Below, piece after piece: positions 13,014 through 24,691 of a DNA stretch of 64,000 nt. Source of the stretch: Molanna angustata. Lineage: Eukaryota; Arthropoda; Insecta; Trichoptera; Molannidae. The stretch covers positions 16,358,506 to 16,422,505 of the forward strand of contig OY754972.1 of NCBI GenBank assembly GCA_963576475.1. The letters run 5' to 3'. The notes under the pieces are model-generated. The model did no database searches. It was not told where the DNA came from and was given only the letters and a program-made list of their open reading frames with translations. The translations under genes were made by a program, and so were the position numbers. Positions within the stretch are counted from its first letter, which is position 1; every line of letters starts with the position of its first letter.

Positions 13014-13136
13014 TGAGACTATGGTTAAGAAAGGCTGAAAAGTAAGAGAAAAAAATGGCCGACGCATAAGTAATATGGAATTCGACAGCTGTCGTTATTG
13101 GCGATGAATCCCTTTTAACAGTTCGTTCAGAGCTAT

Positions 13137-13998
13137 TTATTTATTTATTGTTTGGTCGTAATATTACATCACGTCAGGAATACAATGACAAATTGTTTGC
13201 ATAGCACTGCTCGTCAAGGTCAGACCGTCAGAACAGCACCGCTTGTCAAAAGTTTATGCCACTGGTTCTCAGGTACTCAAGAGCCTTCTCACTCAACAGC
13301 ATGAAGTCAACTAGATGGCCCTGTTAATCCCTGTGAGCACACTCAAACACAATGTGGCTCACTGTCTGCCTTTCCGCCCCATAATCACACTTGAAGGAGT
13401 CTAGCCATCCGCATTTGAAGAAGAAGTTCCGTACAGTCTCTGTTTAGGGTCGACCATATTTTACGGGGTTGGTTGAAGCCAGGTGGTTTCTTTATGATGC
13501 ATGGCAGGTAGCGATTTACTGGACCCGAGGCTTCCTTCCATATGGTTGCCCAGGCCTTGAGAACATGAAATTCCCTGTCTCACAGACTCTTTCCTGTAAC
13601 TAAAGGGCGTCTTTGCGACTTTAGTCTGTACCTGTTACGAGGTATTCAAGGTCTGGGCTGGATGGCAGGGGCGGGTTCTTAACCAGACTTTTGTATTCCC
13701 TGGCTAGGGCACCTTACCTTCGAAGGTCGTGGGGAGGGATATGGCTCAGAACACGTAGCCAGTGCAACGTAGTAGATCTTAGTGCTCCAAATGCAATGCG
13801 CAGGGTATTGTTCAATTAAACATAGATCATACCCGTGTGGGAGCTGTTCAGCCACACAGTGGATGCATACTCTGCAGCGGAGTGGACAAGGCTGAGTGCA
13901 GATATGCGCAGCGTATCAGCTGTGGACTCCCAGGTTGTCCCAACCAGTTTTTGAATGACATTATTCCGAGTTTTTATTTTCGCTGACAGTTTAATCAT
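13137..13998 (-). pseudogene. Decayed Jockey/CR1-like non-LTR retrotransposon, C-terminal part
   Basis: Reading the minus strand from 13998 gives a reverse-transcriptase C-terminal segment with landmarks KTRNNVIQKLVGTTW, LVHSAAEYASTVWLNSSHT and, past a stop, LRSTTLHWLRVLSHIPPHDL. These are typical of insect Jockey-type elements. Stops and frameshifts break the rest. The TTTATTTATTTATTG at 13137 looks like the reverse complement of the 3' tail. A dead, 5'-truncated insertion. Confidence 0.8.
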
Positions 13999-14434
13999 GT
14001 GTTCTTTAAAAGAGTGTTACCCCCCAAATATTTGGGTAGCCCACTATGTTTCAGGAGCATCCCCCCAAAGGTCACTTTAAGTGTCCAGTTAGTTTCTCTA
14101 TTACATAAATGTCAAGTCTACAAAGTCAGACAGCATGGTTATGTCACAATATATGTTTACTGCTGTATGTTTTCCAAATGAAAATAAATTATTAAATGAT
14201 AAAAAGGTCTGATATAAAAAAATATATGAAATGGCGATAATTTAGGACGTCACAAATCAAAATAAATAATTATTAAACTTTGTATACATCACACATATTT
14301 ACCATACTGTTTTGTTTGCCAGTTTTCTTCATCAGTTCTTTCTGGCAATACTAATCGAACTGATAGAACTTTACAAAAAAAAAAAAAAAGTTGTGTACCA
14401 ATATTTCAGTCATATCTATTTAAACTCTGTTTAC

Positions 14435-14545
14435 TTTCATTTTCGCGCACTCTGACGATGATCTTCAGATCGATACCGGTCAGTGCCAGTGTTAAAATTA
14501 AATAGTGAAACTAAAACTAATTAGTGTTTTCATTTATACCTAGTA
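14435..14545 (+). repeat. Repeat carrying a hammerhead-like motif (copy 1 of 2)
   Basis: About 110 bases, from GCACTCTGACGATG to the GTGTTTTCATTTATACCTA stretch, are nearly identical to 46260-46365. The ribozyme-like core sits at the 5' end of the shared block. It is probably part of a retroelement terminal repeat; the element type is inferred. Confidence 0.7.
14447..14486 (+). ncRNA. Hammerhead-ribozyme-like motif, second sequence type
   Basis: GCACT (stem I), CTGACGA, an extra T, GATC-TTCA-GATC (stem II), GAT, ACCGGT (self-complementary stem III), C, AGTGC (stem I). Compared with 4468-4508, the sequences of all three stems have changed while complementarity is kept, which argues for a selected RNA fold. 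The third core base of GAA is T here, and the extra T before stem II is shared. Either could reduce activity. Confidence 0.6.
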
Positions 14546-14679
14546 TAATGGAGTTTCACCACGAATTATCCGTCGACAAAATTAACAAGTCAAAATAAAT
14601 AAAGTCAATTATGAACGTCACACATAAAAATAATTAAATAAAAATCATAGCAGAAATATTTTCACAAGGGAAAAAAATT

Positions 14680-15070
14680 TGTTGGGTTCTGGGGCACACA
14701 TTATATGGGGCAGTATTATCTTCACAGCCATGAACGTGCTGATGCACCATCAATGCCGGGACGGGCCGTCGAAGGGATGGGCGAAGGGGGCAGGCTATCG
14801 GCGAAAGTATCCTCGGATCCCAGACAACGGCAGATGCCGGTCGAGTGACAGCGTCAGAAGCAACGACGGCGGTGCTAAAGATGCTGGCTGCTCGACAGCA
14901 ACATCCGCCACGGTCCTGGAAGGTTCTTTCGCCGAATGGTGCTGTGAAAATTCGTTTCAGTACTCCCGGTATTCCCTACTTCACGCCTGTCGCTGTGAAG
15001 TCAGCCCGACCGACAACCGACAAGTCTCCAGGCACGAGGAATGCGGTCACGCATCCTTCGGCCGTTAGGT
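14680..15070. other. GC-rich island of unknown nature
   Basis: A 390-base stretch is clearly richer in GC and CpG than its flanks. Open frames on the plus strand reach 129 and 117 codons, but none shows a domain I recognise. It could be a fragment of a retroelement coding region, or a regulatory island 0.5 kb upstream of the mS34 start. I cannot decide. Confidence 0.35.
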
Positions 15071-15595
15071 CAACTTCCTGTTCTAACGCGACGCGCGTCT
15101 TTTTTCGACTGTCACAGACTGTCACTTGTATTGTCACATTTTTCGAGGTTATGTGTTATTGTCAAAATATATATTTTTTCACATTTTATTTTTCTTAAAT
15201 ATTTGTTTGTGGTCTGCTGATTTGGCGCCGAATATAAATAAAATATAACGCGAACAGGAGAGGTCGCGTCACGGGTCTTAGGCATTTTGAAATAATGATA
15301 CTGTAAATAGTGAATGCCAAATATAAAACAAACGACTCAAAACATCGCCAGTTGGATTTCATGTGTTACATGCAACTAGTACATATTGAGAATTGGTGTT
15401 TAATGAAAAAATATTCAATTTTTGAGGTTGGTAGTATAGAATTGTGATGGTTTGTCTATGTTACATTTAGAGCTCTTGACTTTTTGAGAAATATAATTTT
15501 AGGTTATATCTTATTTTGAAAGTATAAATAATTAGAGTCTTTTTTATTGTTTTTTGTTTATAAATTAAAAACGTATTGTAAAAAATAAATTAACG

Positions 15596-18500
15596 ATGGC
15601 AATAATTAAATATATAGGTAGAACTACGAATTTCAAAGGAAAAACTCTCTGGGAAATTATAGGAAACTTGAAAAATTATGGAGTTGGTCGTGTAGTTGTG
15701 CGATCTCTTTTTGAAAGATATAGTGAACCTAGTTTTATGAAGATCTTAAAGGTGGAACCCCAACCAAATGAGGTTAGTTTGTGTTTACCTGTTTATTATA
15801 TTAACTAGAATTATGAAAAAAAAAATTATTTTTAAGTTCTATTTAAATTTTTCGCAAACTCGACTCCCATTCTCCGGTATCACTCTATGCTGAGCATCGT
15901 CAGAATCTTGGTCAGAATGGTGAACAATAGTGATGAAGACCATCTATATCAAAGCGAGGACTCAAATAATAGAGGGAAGGGGCAATTCCAAGAAAAATAA
16001 AATATGTATGTGGGTATAATAAAAATACAAATGAAGTGAAGGAATGAATAAATAAATAGGTAATTATTTACAAGAGCTGTCCCTCGCCGATCGTAATAAT
16101 TTTTATATCAATAGATAGATAAACGCGTATATATTACGGGAAAAATAATAACTTTTGGCGGTGAGGCTTTGAAATATTTAAATAAAATAAAATAAAATTG
16201 CGAAAAATCTATGAAAAAAAATCAGAATTAATTATAAAAATGGTTGGTTTCCTGACTCTACTCAAGTTTTCGAAACTCACCGCTAGAGTTGAAGAAGCAA
16301 TAATTAAAAAAAAAATACGATTATAACATATTTTATTAACACTCACATTTTCATTTCGTGAAAAATTTTTGATGCCATTTTGAATAAGGATTCCAATGAA
16401 ATATATTTACACAAAAAAACATCTTACATTTTTCGCATGGTGTTGAATCTTTTAAAACACCATGCTCAATTTAAAAATCGAGGACTTGGTCGTGTCCATA
16501 CTGATGGCGTCGCGATCACTAATGTTACAAACTTCACACGGCATTATTTTTAACTGTAAATAATATTTAAATCACAATTTCCACACAATCACACGCGTAA
16601 AAACGATACCGAAAACACACAAAATTAACATAAAATAAGTAATTACAATTATTCCGATTGAACGACAAAAATGGACGGCTTTCTGAAAATCTAGATATTT
16701 CCCTCCAATGAAAAGCTAAGAAATGTTCGTATTTTTCATTTAAAATGTTGCCATAATCGGAATTCTAAATTCATCAATAGAACGAGTAGGTACATATATT
16801 CACAATATAGAATATGTTATTTAAAAACATGATAATAAACCAACTTAACAGTAGCGAATTTACTGTAGAATCTATAAACCGGGTATTTCTATCAGAAACA
16901 CATAATACTTGGATACAGTTTTGAAAAAAATATTGTTAAAATAAACGCATTCATAGAATAAAAAAATATTGTTACTATACGTTACAAACCTAATTAACCT
17001 TTTTTAACCTACTTTAATTTTGATTAAAATAGGTTGGTTAGGTTAGTATGTAGACAATATTGCGACTCGCGTGAGCGAGTTGCATTATATACTGTATTAT
17101 AAAATCAATAAAAATAATATAACGTGTGAACATCATTTCAAGGTTTTTCAATTAGGTTAAATTTAATGATAGTGGTATTTCACTACAACATTTATTGACT
17201 CAATCAGTAATGCAACTCGCTCACGCGAGTCGCAATATTGTCTACATACTAACCTAACCAACCTATTTTAACCAAACTATTGGTTAAAATAGGTTGGTTA
17301 GGTTAGTATGTAGACAATATTGCGACTCGCGTGAGCGAGTTGCATTATATACTGTATTATAAAATCAATAAAAATAATAATATAACGTGTGAACGTAATT
17401 TCAACGTTTTTCAAATAGGGTAAATTGAATGATAGTGGTATTTCTCTACAACATTTATTGACTCAATCAGTAATGCAACTCGCTCACGCTAGTCGCAAAG
17501 TTGTCTACATACTAACCTAACCAACCTATTTTAACCAAACTTTTGGTTCAAATAGGTTGGTTAGGTTAGTATGTAGACAATATTGCGACTCGCGTGAGCG
17601 AGTTGCATTATATACTGTATTTATTTATTTATTTATTTATTTATTTATTCATTTAGGAATACAAACAGTTACAGAAAATATGCATATAACTAATGGTAAC
17701 ATAGAATTCAAAGTTTATCTGCAACCTTACAGTATTCACAATATAAACATATGAAAGTGAAAATTTACAAAGTAATACAATAATAATAAAAGACAAAACA
17801 AGTAAAGAAGAAAAAAAAAAAATCAATTTAAATTAACATAAACGAAATGAAATAGATAAGAAAATAATTATACAGAAATAAGTATTGAGGCGAGAAATAA
17901 ATATTGAGGCGAGAAATAGAGAAACAAGAGTTATACATTAACATAATGATAAAAAAGAGAAAAAAAAAACAAAAATACATAAAATAAAATTAAAATTAAG
18001 GAGCCATAATTCAATAAAAGAGATGGTGTAGTATGTTATGACAGATGATTAATATCTCAATAGAGTATGTGTATTATTATGTCATCGCGTGTTGTGGTGA
18101 TGATTTTTGAATGTGAATGTGAAAATCAATAAAAATAATAATATAACGTGTGAACGTCATTTCAACGTTTTTCAATTAGGGTAAATTTAATGATAGTGCT
18201 ATTTCTCTACAACATTTATTGACTCAATCAGTAAAGCAACTCGCTCGCGCGAGTCGCTATATTGTCTACATACTAACCTAACCAACCTATTTTAACCAAA
18301 CATTTGATTAAAATAGGTTGGTTAGGTTAGTATGTAGACAATATAGCGACTCGCGTGAGCGAGTTGCATTATATACTGTATTATAAAATCAATAAAAATA
18401 ATAATATAACGCGTGAACGTCATTTCAACGTTTTTCAATTAGGGTAAATTTAATGATAGTGGTATTTCTCTACAACATTTATTGACTCAATCAGTAATGC

Positions 18501-21500
18501 AACTCGCTCACGCGAGTCGCTATATTGTCTACATACTAACCTAACCAACCTATTTTAACCAAACATTTGATTAAAATAGGTTGGTTAGGTTAGTATGTAG
18601 ACAATATTGCGACTCGCGTGAGCGAGTTGCATTATATACTGTATTACAAAATCATTAAAAATAATAATATAACGTGTGAACATCATTTCAACGTTTTTCA
18701 ATTAGGATAAATTTAATGATAGTGGTATTTCTCTACAACATTTATTGATTCAATCAGTAATGCAACTCGCTCACGCGAGTCGCAGAGTTGTCTACATACT
18801 AACCTAACCAACCTATTTTAACCAAACTTTTGTTTCAAATAGGTTGGTTAGGTTAGTATGTAGACAATATTGCGACTCACGTGAGCGAACTTGTTGCATT
18901 TTAACATGGTTTACAGGTGCGCAGAGCGCCAATTTGTGTTTATTTGGGTCTTTGGTATACGTGCAAATAGCCTCCTTCTCAGCGAAACGGCTCAAGATAT
19001 TTTGTAGGTATCTACCTACTCATTTTCAAACTTGTTATTTTTTGTGTTGGCAATAATCACGAAAATATATCTTTGGAAAAATAAAATAGAATGACATATG
19101 GTATCTATGCTTTTTATATTTCCTGGTGTTGTTCAGTTAGATAATGCGTGTTATTTTTTTTATATTGGTGCTTAATTTTTACTTAAAAAGCATGTTTTGA
19201 ATATAAGAATATCGTTATATTAATATGTGATTACAATAATTTTAATGGAATATAATATATTCCACGGGTGTGAATGTGAAAATTGCAATTTTATCATTGT
19301 TCGTAATTTGTTTTCAAAGCGCTAGAGGTTTGGAGGCAGAATTGCCGCCTATCGGTGACTTTCGAAAGTTTAAATTGTGTTAGAAAACTAACAAATCGTC
19401 ATAGAAGTTCCATATATTTTTCGTAAGTTTATTTTATTTTTTTAATTTTTTTAAAGCTTCACCGCCAAAAGTTATTATTTTTCCCGTAATATATACGCGT
19501 TTATCTATCTATTGATATAAAAATTATTACGATCGGCGAGGGACAGCTCTTGTAAATAATTACCAATAAATATTGTATTAAAAGGACAGCAATTATATTG
19601 AATAATGGCCAATAGAAAAACCCAACATTAACTATTAAAAAGTATTAAAATCTATTTTTGCATTAATCAGAGGAATGTTGCTGTTATATTTTACTCTATT
19701 TATCTCTAATATTTCAAGTTTATCTAATTTTTACCTTTTCTTATGAGATTGATCCCAGGTAAAACTATATATGAGATTGATCCCAGTTTGTGAGTTGAAA
19801 GAATGCTCACTCTCAAGTAAATCTGTCACAAAGTTCGAAGTGTCTTTTTTCAAATGGAAACACGCAAAATGTTCTTTAAGGCATGTATTTTAAGATCTAC
19901 CCATTTGCCCTGTGTTTGAAAATATAATAAAGATGTTTATTATATATTCAATAATTTATCATTAAGATACCAAATTATTCAAAGGGGACTCTTGGTTGAT
20001 TATTGGCTCCACAAAACTAAGTAATTTATTCTTAGTGTACTATTTAGATGGGTCGGTGTCAGCGTGCTGGATCAGTAATCTGTAGATTGTAGGTTCGTAT
20101 CTCGTCTCGACATATTTTGTTTGCCTATAGCCATAGAATAATAATAAAACTATAGAATACTCATTTCCATACAATACCTCGCTGAAAAAGTGAAGCCGTT
20201 TTATTGGCTGGCTCATGTCAATATATGTATGAGTGTTGGTAGACATTATTCGTATAGTACTACTCGTTATGACTGCGTAAATAATTTTGCAAGCAGTTAA
20301 AAAATTCCCTATTTGGAGAATGTATCACGCAGACGGCCAAATGATTACTGAATGCTCGTAGCAAAATGTTGACCAAATTAGTCAACATAAGAAGTTGCGT
20401 TTACTGCAGGCTAAAGAGTATTCTATACTATTATTATTCTATGCCTATAGCATAAGTATGTAATTATGCTTAATTTACATAATGTATTAAAATTAAACCG
20501 TGATCGTAGTGAACCACTTTCTTGATTAATCAATTTCTTTGAATATTTTATCCATTTATTTTAGGATCCAAGAAAAGTTAAAGTGCTGGTAGAAAAAACT
20601 TTCCGAGGACGAAAGTATCCCAAGCCTACTGGAATATTAAGGACATCGTACAAAGCTGACTATAGATTATTGCACAAGGATGAAGAAGCTGATTATTGCA
20701 AAATAACATCATCTGTACAAGAACGAGTTCTCCCAAACAAAATGGAATTTCCACCTATCTTTAAAAAGATTATTTTGAGAGAATATGCTGACAAAGGAAT
20801 GGAGGTAATGTCTAATTATTTATATATATAGAGATAATATAAAACATTACAAATATTTATAGAATAATAACTGTATAGAAAACAACTGAGGTAATAACAG
20901 AGAGAGAGAAAACCAGAAATTTGCCAAACTTAGTGGCTCAGTTCAAAGCCAATGGTCTAGGGTTCGATTCCCAGTAGAGGAACAGTATCACAATTTGGAG
21001 ACAGTTATGACGAACATCATAAGTCTCCAAATTGTGGAAAATTGTTATTGGGTGAGTGTTGAAATAATATTTCACATCTTATGTTTTTTGTCCAAGAGAA
21101 ATAGAAAATTAAAAAAACTTTCTCAAAACAAAATAGGTTATGGTAAAAAAAATAAGAGAACTCTTATTGACTTGGATCAAGGTAAATAAATAAATGATAA
21201 TAAAGAAGTAGTAAATGAAACTACCTATGTAAGAATAAGTCTTTGAATATTTATTATAATAAACCAGGAACTTAGAAATGCTTTGAAAAATGCAATATCA
21301 TGCCAAGTAGATTGTGTGGCAGTGGACACTTATAAAAAGTCAATAATTGAACTGCATAATATAGGTATCGGCAAATATCTTGATAAATTTTTAATGTAAG
21401 GGGGCTGTTTGTACGTCTAGCAACAAAGCAATAATCTAAATTTGTGTTCTGCACAGCCCATGCTATTTTTCAAGATATTTGACTATAACAAAGTACAACA

Positions 21501-24500
21501 ATAATAACTGTAAATAATCAAAAGAATAATATTTTTATAGTTGCAAGTCAACAAGCCAAAAATGAAATTATAATTCTGGTGCGGTTCAGGTGTGACATCT
21601 TTGCGAAAGCATTGTCACCTCATGAATAAGGACAGTTGATTTCCTTTGTTTACAAACCAATTTCTCAATAGATGGCGTTTACTAAATTTATAACCTTTAT
21701 TATTTAATAATATTGTTGATTCAATTTAATAATTTATTTTCATGTAGTACCTAATTAATTTATTGTTTTAAATATTTTTTTGTTATATAACGTTTTATTA
21801 TAGTCCTTTTTATTTATTGATGTTTTGAAGGTATATATATTTTTTAATTATCAATAGGAAAATTATTATACAATAATCTGTAGGAAACATTACGTCTTCA
21901 TATTAAACACATTACTTGAGTTATTCAGAAAGCATGAAAAAAATTATAGTATTGTTCAATAGATGTCACTACTCTGAATATGTAAAGTTTTTCAAATAAT
22001 TCATATATACAATTATAAATTTAGCATTATAATTAATTTGTTTCATTTTACTTTATCATCTTTTTAATTCCACAAAAAAAGTTTTATTCTAAAGTGTCTT
22101 TAATAAATTAACTAGCTGACCCGGCAAACTTCGTACCGCCTCAGGTAATGGATGTCGTGTTAACTTTTAGCTAAACCTTATTTATAATTTTATCAACGTA
22201 ATAAAATGAATACAAAAAAATATTAAGTTCAATAGTTTATTAGGATATAGTCTATATTATAAATTTGAATGTTTGTATGTATGTGTTGAATGCGCTCCTA
22301 AACCGTTCATCCAATTGCAATGAAACTTTGGTGAATTGTCGAGAGTATACCAGGGATGGTTTCTGGATCAAAATTTTTTTCTTCTTCTTCTTCTTCATCC
22401 ACCTTCATTTTACCTATGAAGGTGGATTATCCTGGGAACCGTTCATCCGTTTGCAATGAAACTTTGATGAATTGTCGAGTGTATGCCTGGGATGGTTTCT
22501 GGATTAAAAAAAATTCTTCTTCTTCTTCTTCATCGGGTATTAGGTCATTATACCTATGATGTGGACTATCCTGGGAACAGTTCATCCGATTGCAATGAAA
22601 CTTTGGTGAATTGTCGAGCGTATGCCCGGGATGGTTTCTGGATTAAATTTTTTTTCTTCTTCTTCTTCTTCATCGAGTATTGGGTCATTTTACCTATGAA
22701 AGTGGACTATCCTGGAAACCGTTCATCCGATTGCAATGAAACTTTGGCGAATTGTCGAGCGTATGCTCGGAATGGTTTCTGAATTAAAAAAAATTCTTCT
22801 TCTTCTTCGGGTATTAGGTCATTTTACCTATGAAGGTAAAATGACCTAATACTCTGGGAGAAGAAGCTTCAACTGTCCTTCCATCTCTTCGCAGGTCTTC
22901 CAGGACATTTTTTGGATTTAAACTTTTTTCTTCTTCTTCTTCATTGTGTATTTGGTCATTTTACCTATGAAGGTGGAGTATTGTGGAAGAATAAGATGCA
23001 ACTGTCCTTCCATCTCTTCGCAGGTTTTCCAGGACGGTTTCTGGATTCAAACTTTTTTCTTCTTCTTCTTCTTTATCGTGTATTTGTTCATTTTACCTAT
23101 GAAGTTGGAGAATCCTGGAAAAAGAAGGTCCAACTGTCCTTTCATCTCTTCGTAGGTCTTCCCAGTATTGTGTCGGGAATTAAACTTTTTCTTAACCTAC
23201 TGAAGGGACGGGAGGTAATGAAGGGAAGGGAGGTACTGGTGGGTCTGACGGGACGGGTGGTACTGAAGGGCCTGAAGGGACGGGAGGCACTGAAGGGACG
23301 GGAGGCACTGAAGGGACGGGAGGCACTGAAGGGACGGGAGGCACTGAAGGGACGGGAGGCACTGAAGGGACGGGAGGCACTGAAGGGACGGGAGGCACTG
23401 AAGGGACGGGAGGCACTGAAGGGACGGGAGGCACTGAAGGGACGGGAGGCACTGAAGGGACGGGAGGCACTGAAGGGACGGGAGGCACTGAAGGGACGGG
23501 AGGCACTGAAGGGACGGGAGGCACTGAAGGGACGGGAGGCACTGAAGGGACGGGAGGCACTGAAGGGACGGGAGGCACTGAAGGGACGGGAGGCACTGAA
23601 GGGACGGGAGGCACTGAAGGGACGGGAGGCACTGAAGGGACGGGAGGCACTGAAGGGACGGGAGGCACTGAAGGGACGGGAGGCACTGAAGGGACGGGAG
23701 GCACTGAAGGGACGGGAGGCACTGAAGGAACGGGAGGCACTGAAGGGACGGGAGGCACTGAAGAGACGGGAGGCACTGAAGGGACGGGAGGCACTGAAGG
23801 GACGGGAGGCACTGAAGGGACGGGAGGCACTGAAGGGACGGGAGGCACTGAAGGGACGGGAGGTACTGAAGGGTCTGAAGCGGCGGGTGGTTATGGACCA
23901 TTTTTAATTATACAGGCAATACGAAGTTTGCCGGGGGTTCACTAGTAATAATATAAAAATACAAAAATCGGTTATAATGAAAACATTTTTCATTGTCTAA
24001 CATCTCAAGAACCAACCCCAAGCATGATGTCAAAATTTTCTTAGATCATTCTGTTTTTCAATTTTTCTTCATACAATAAATTCCATTTTAAAATTATTTA
24101 AATAATAATGCTAATTAAATCAATATTATTAAGTACCTACATCTAGTTTCTATTCTAAATTTATCAATGATTTGTTAAGTAGATAGCCTACCTACCCAGA
24201 ATTTTTACATTCGATTTTTGATTCATATTTTTAAATTTCATAAGTTATTGTTTCAAATAATTTTTCCCATATTTTTTTAGTTATTATGTTATCCTGGACG
24301 TAGACGAATCCAACAAATAAGAGATCATTACAATTGGTCCAGCCGTTCTTGAGTTATAAATAGTCTAACTAACCCAACTATGTTTTATTAGATATATATT
24401 TTTTTATATCATATTAAATACTTCAAGATTTGTGAAAGTTTTCCCAAAAAATATTATAATCGTGTGCTTTTATAATATTTTGATAAGTTTTTCACATAAT

Positions 24501-24691
24501 TTTATAAATGTTATAAAACTATATTCTTTCTGTTGTAGGTTAACGAGGATATAAAGATGCCAGTTAAAGTTAGAATGGGTGTTAATAGAGCATATACATT
24601 TGTTGAATCACCAGATGAAGTTCTTCCTATTGGACTAGGAAAAGTAGAAAGTCCCGTCTTATTCGAGAATATTTCATCTAAATCTAATTAA
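15596..24691 (+). CDS. mRpS34: Mitochondrial small ribosomal subunit protein mS34 (mRpS34), three exons
   Basis: A structural protein of the mitochondrial small ribosomal subunit, acting in the mitochondrial matrix. Exons are 15596-15772, 20565-20804 and 24539-24691, all joined in phase 0 with GT/AG borders, giving 189 residues. The N-terminus carries the family signature [19 protein letters not shown] and NLKNYGVGR, followed by [14 protein letters not shown]. Later landmarks are [22 protein letters not shown] and [13 protein letters not shown]. The length agrees with insect family members as I know them. Intron 1 contains a complete 3.5 kb TIR element (16055-19564) and intron 2 a 1.8 kb foldback element (22111-23946), so most of the gene span is inserted DNA. 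An AATAAA follows the stop at about 24934. Confidence 0.93.
17020..18900. repeat. Tandem satellite array, unit about 262 bp with internal palindrome
   Basis: The landmark GCAACTCGCTCACGCGAGTC recurs near 17212, 17474, 18236, 18499 and 18762, a period of about 262 bases where uninterrupted. Each unit has an inverted pair built around TAGGTTGGTTAGGTTAG and GCGACTCGCGTGAGCGAGTTGC. Units are highly alike, so amplification is recent or homogenised. A 500-bp insertion (17618-18121) breaks one unit. The array is confined within the TIR element. Confidence 0.88.
17618..18121 (-). mobile_element. Probable LINE 3' end inserted in the satellite array
   Basis: This segment breaks a unit between the conserved ATACTGTATT and AAAATCAATAAAAAT sequences. 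It starts with (TTTA)n, as expected for the tail of a retrotransposon in reverse orientation, followed by A-rich sequence without an open frame. The insertion is younger than the unit it interrupts. Confidence 0.6.
20040..20110 (+). repeat. tRNA-like SINE head fragment in mRpS34 intron 1
   Basis: The sequence contains a pol III B-box-like GGTTCGTATCTC preceded at tRNA-like spacing by an A-box-like TCAGCGTGCTGG. It lies about 470 bases right of the TIR element. A degenerate SINE is the simplest reading; it is not a functional tRNA. Confidence 0.4.
20925..20995 (+). repeat. tRNA-derived SINE fragment in mRpS34 intron 2
   Basis: TAGTGGCTCAGTTCAAAG resembles a degenerate A box, and GGGTTCGATTCCCAGTAG is a good B box. 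The spacing is tRNA-like but there is no folded tRNA cloverleaf I can complete. Confidence 0.5.
22300..23190. repeat. Degenerate tandem units with CTTCTTCTT tracts
   Basis: Units contain TTGCAATGAAACTTTGG, GAATTGTCGAG, a CTTCTTCTT tract, and GTCATTTTACCTATGAA. In the later units the first part is replaced by CAACTGTCCTTCCATCTCTT and CGCAGGTCTTCCAGGA. The same units recur at 62410-63070 and as a fragment at 52875-52970. Confidence 0.8.
22811..22852. repeat. Perfect 19-bp hairpin inside the foldback element
   Basis: Arms 22811-22829 and 22834-22852 are exact reverse complements around an ATGA loop. The arm is the common unit sequence GTCATTTTACCT, so it marks the point where an inverted piece of unit joins a direct one. 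Confidence 0.8.
23270..23862. repeat. 18-bp minisatellite, about 33 copies
   Basis: The unit is GGCACTGAAGGGACGGGA. Nearly all copies are identical; two single-base variants occur (GAAGGAACGG near 23727 and GAAGAGACGG near 23760). The flanks degrade into GGTACTGAAGGG-type relatives. Open frames on both strands come from the period and are not a gene. Confidence 0.95.

Larger units (their letters stand above)
16055..19564. mobile_element. 3.5 kb TIR element with 8-bp target duplications
   Basis: The left end (from GGTAATTATTTACAAGAG) and the reverse complement of the right end match for at least 100 bases, through CCCTCGCCGATCG, ACGCGTATATATTACGG and CTTTTGGCGGTGA. AATAAATA flanks both ends exactly (16047-16054 and 19565-19572), as expected for an 8-bp target-site duplication of the hAT kind. 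No transposase was found. The middle is a tandem array (17020-18900). Outer parts shared with the element at 34461 show it is the same family. Confidence 0.85.
22111..23946. mobile_element. 1.8 kb foldback element built from three tandem-repeat classes
   Basis: The left end ACTAGCTGACCCGGCAAAC and the reverse complement of the right end (ACTAGTGAACCCCCGGCAAAC) match over about 30 bases, with CTTCGTA following in both. Between them lie about four units of 140-145 bp (22300-22800), about three units of 125 bp (22850-23190) and an 18-bp minisatellite (about 23270-23862). No protein was recognised; the long open frame across the minisatellite is a by-product of a repeat length divisible by three. 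It lies in mRpS34 intron 2. Class unknown. Confidence 0.75.

Noticed and set aside
17020..18900. Telomere-like TTAGG motifs in the satellite (GGTTGGTTAGGTTAG)
   Set aside because: The motif is not a run of TTAGG; it is part of the conserved palindromic unit of a transposon, so an interstitial telomere is not supported.
20925..20995. Possible tRNA genes at SINE heads (also 45340-45420, 51890-51968, 20040-20110)
   Set aside because: A and B boxes are present but no complete cloverleaf or acceptor stem could be formed, and the sequences continue into non-tRNA tails.
22912..23907. 331-codon open frame (and long minus-strand frames) across the minisatellite
   Set aside because: The frames are open only because the 18-bp unit is divisible by three and stop-free in several frames on both strands. 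No start context, domain or non-repeat coding sequence is present.
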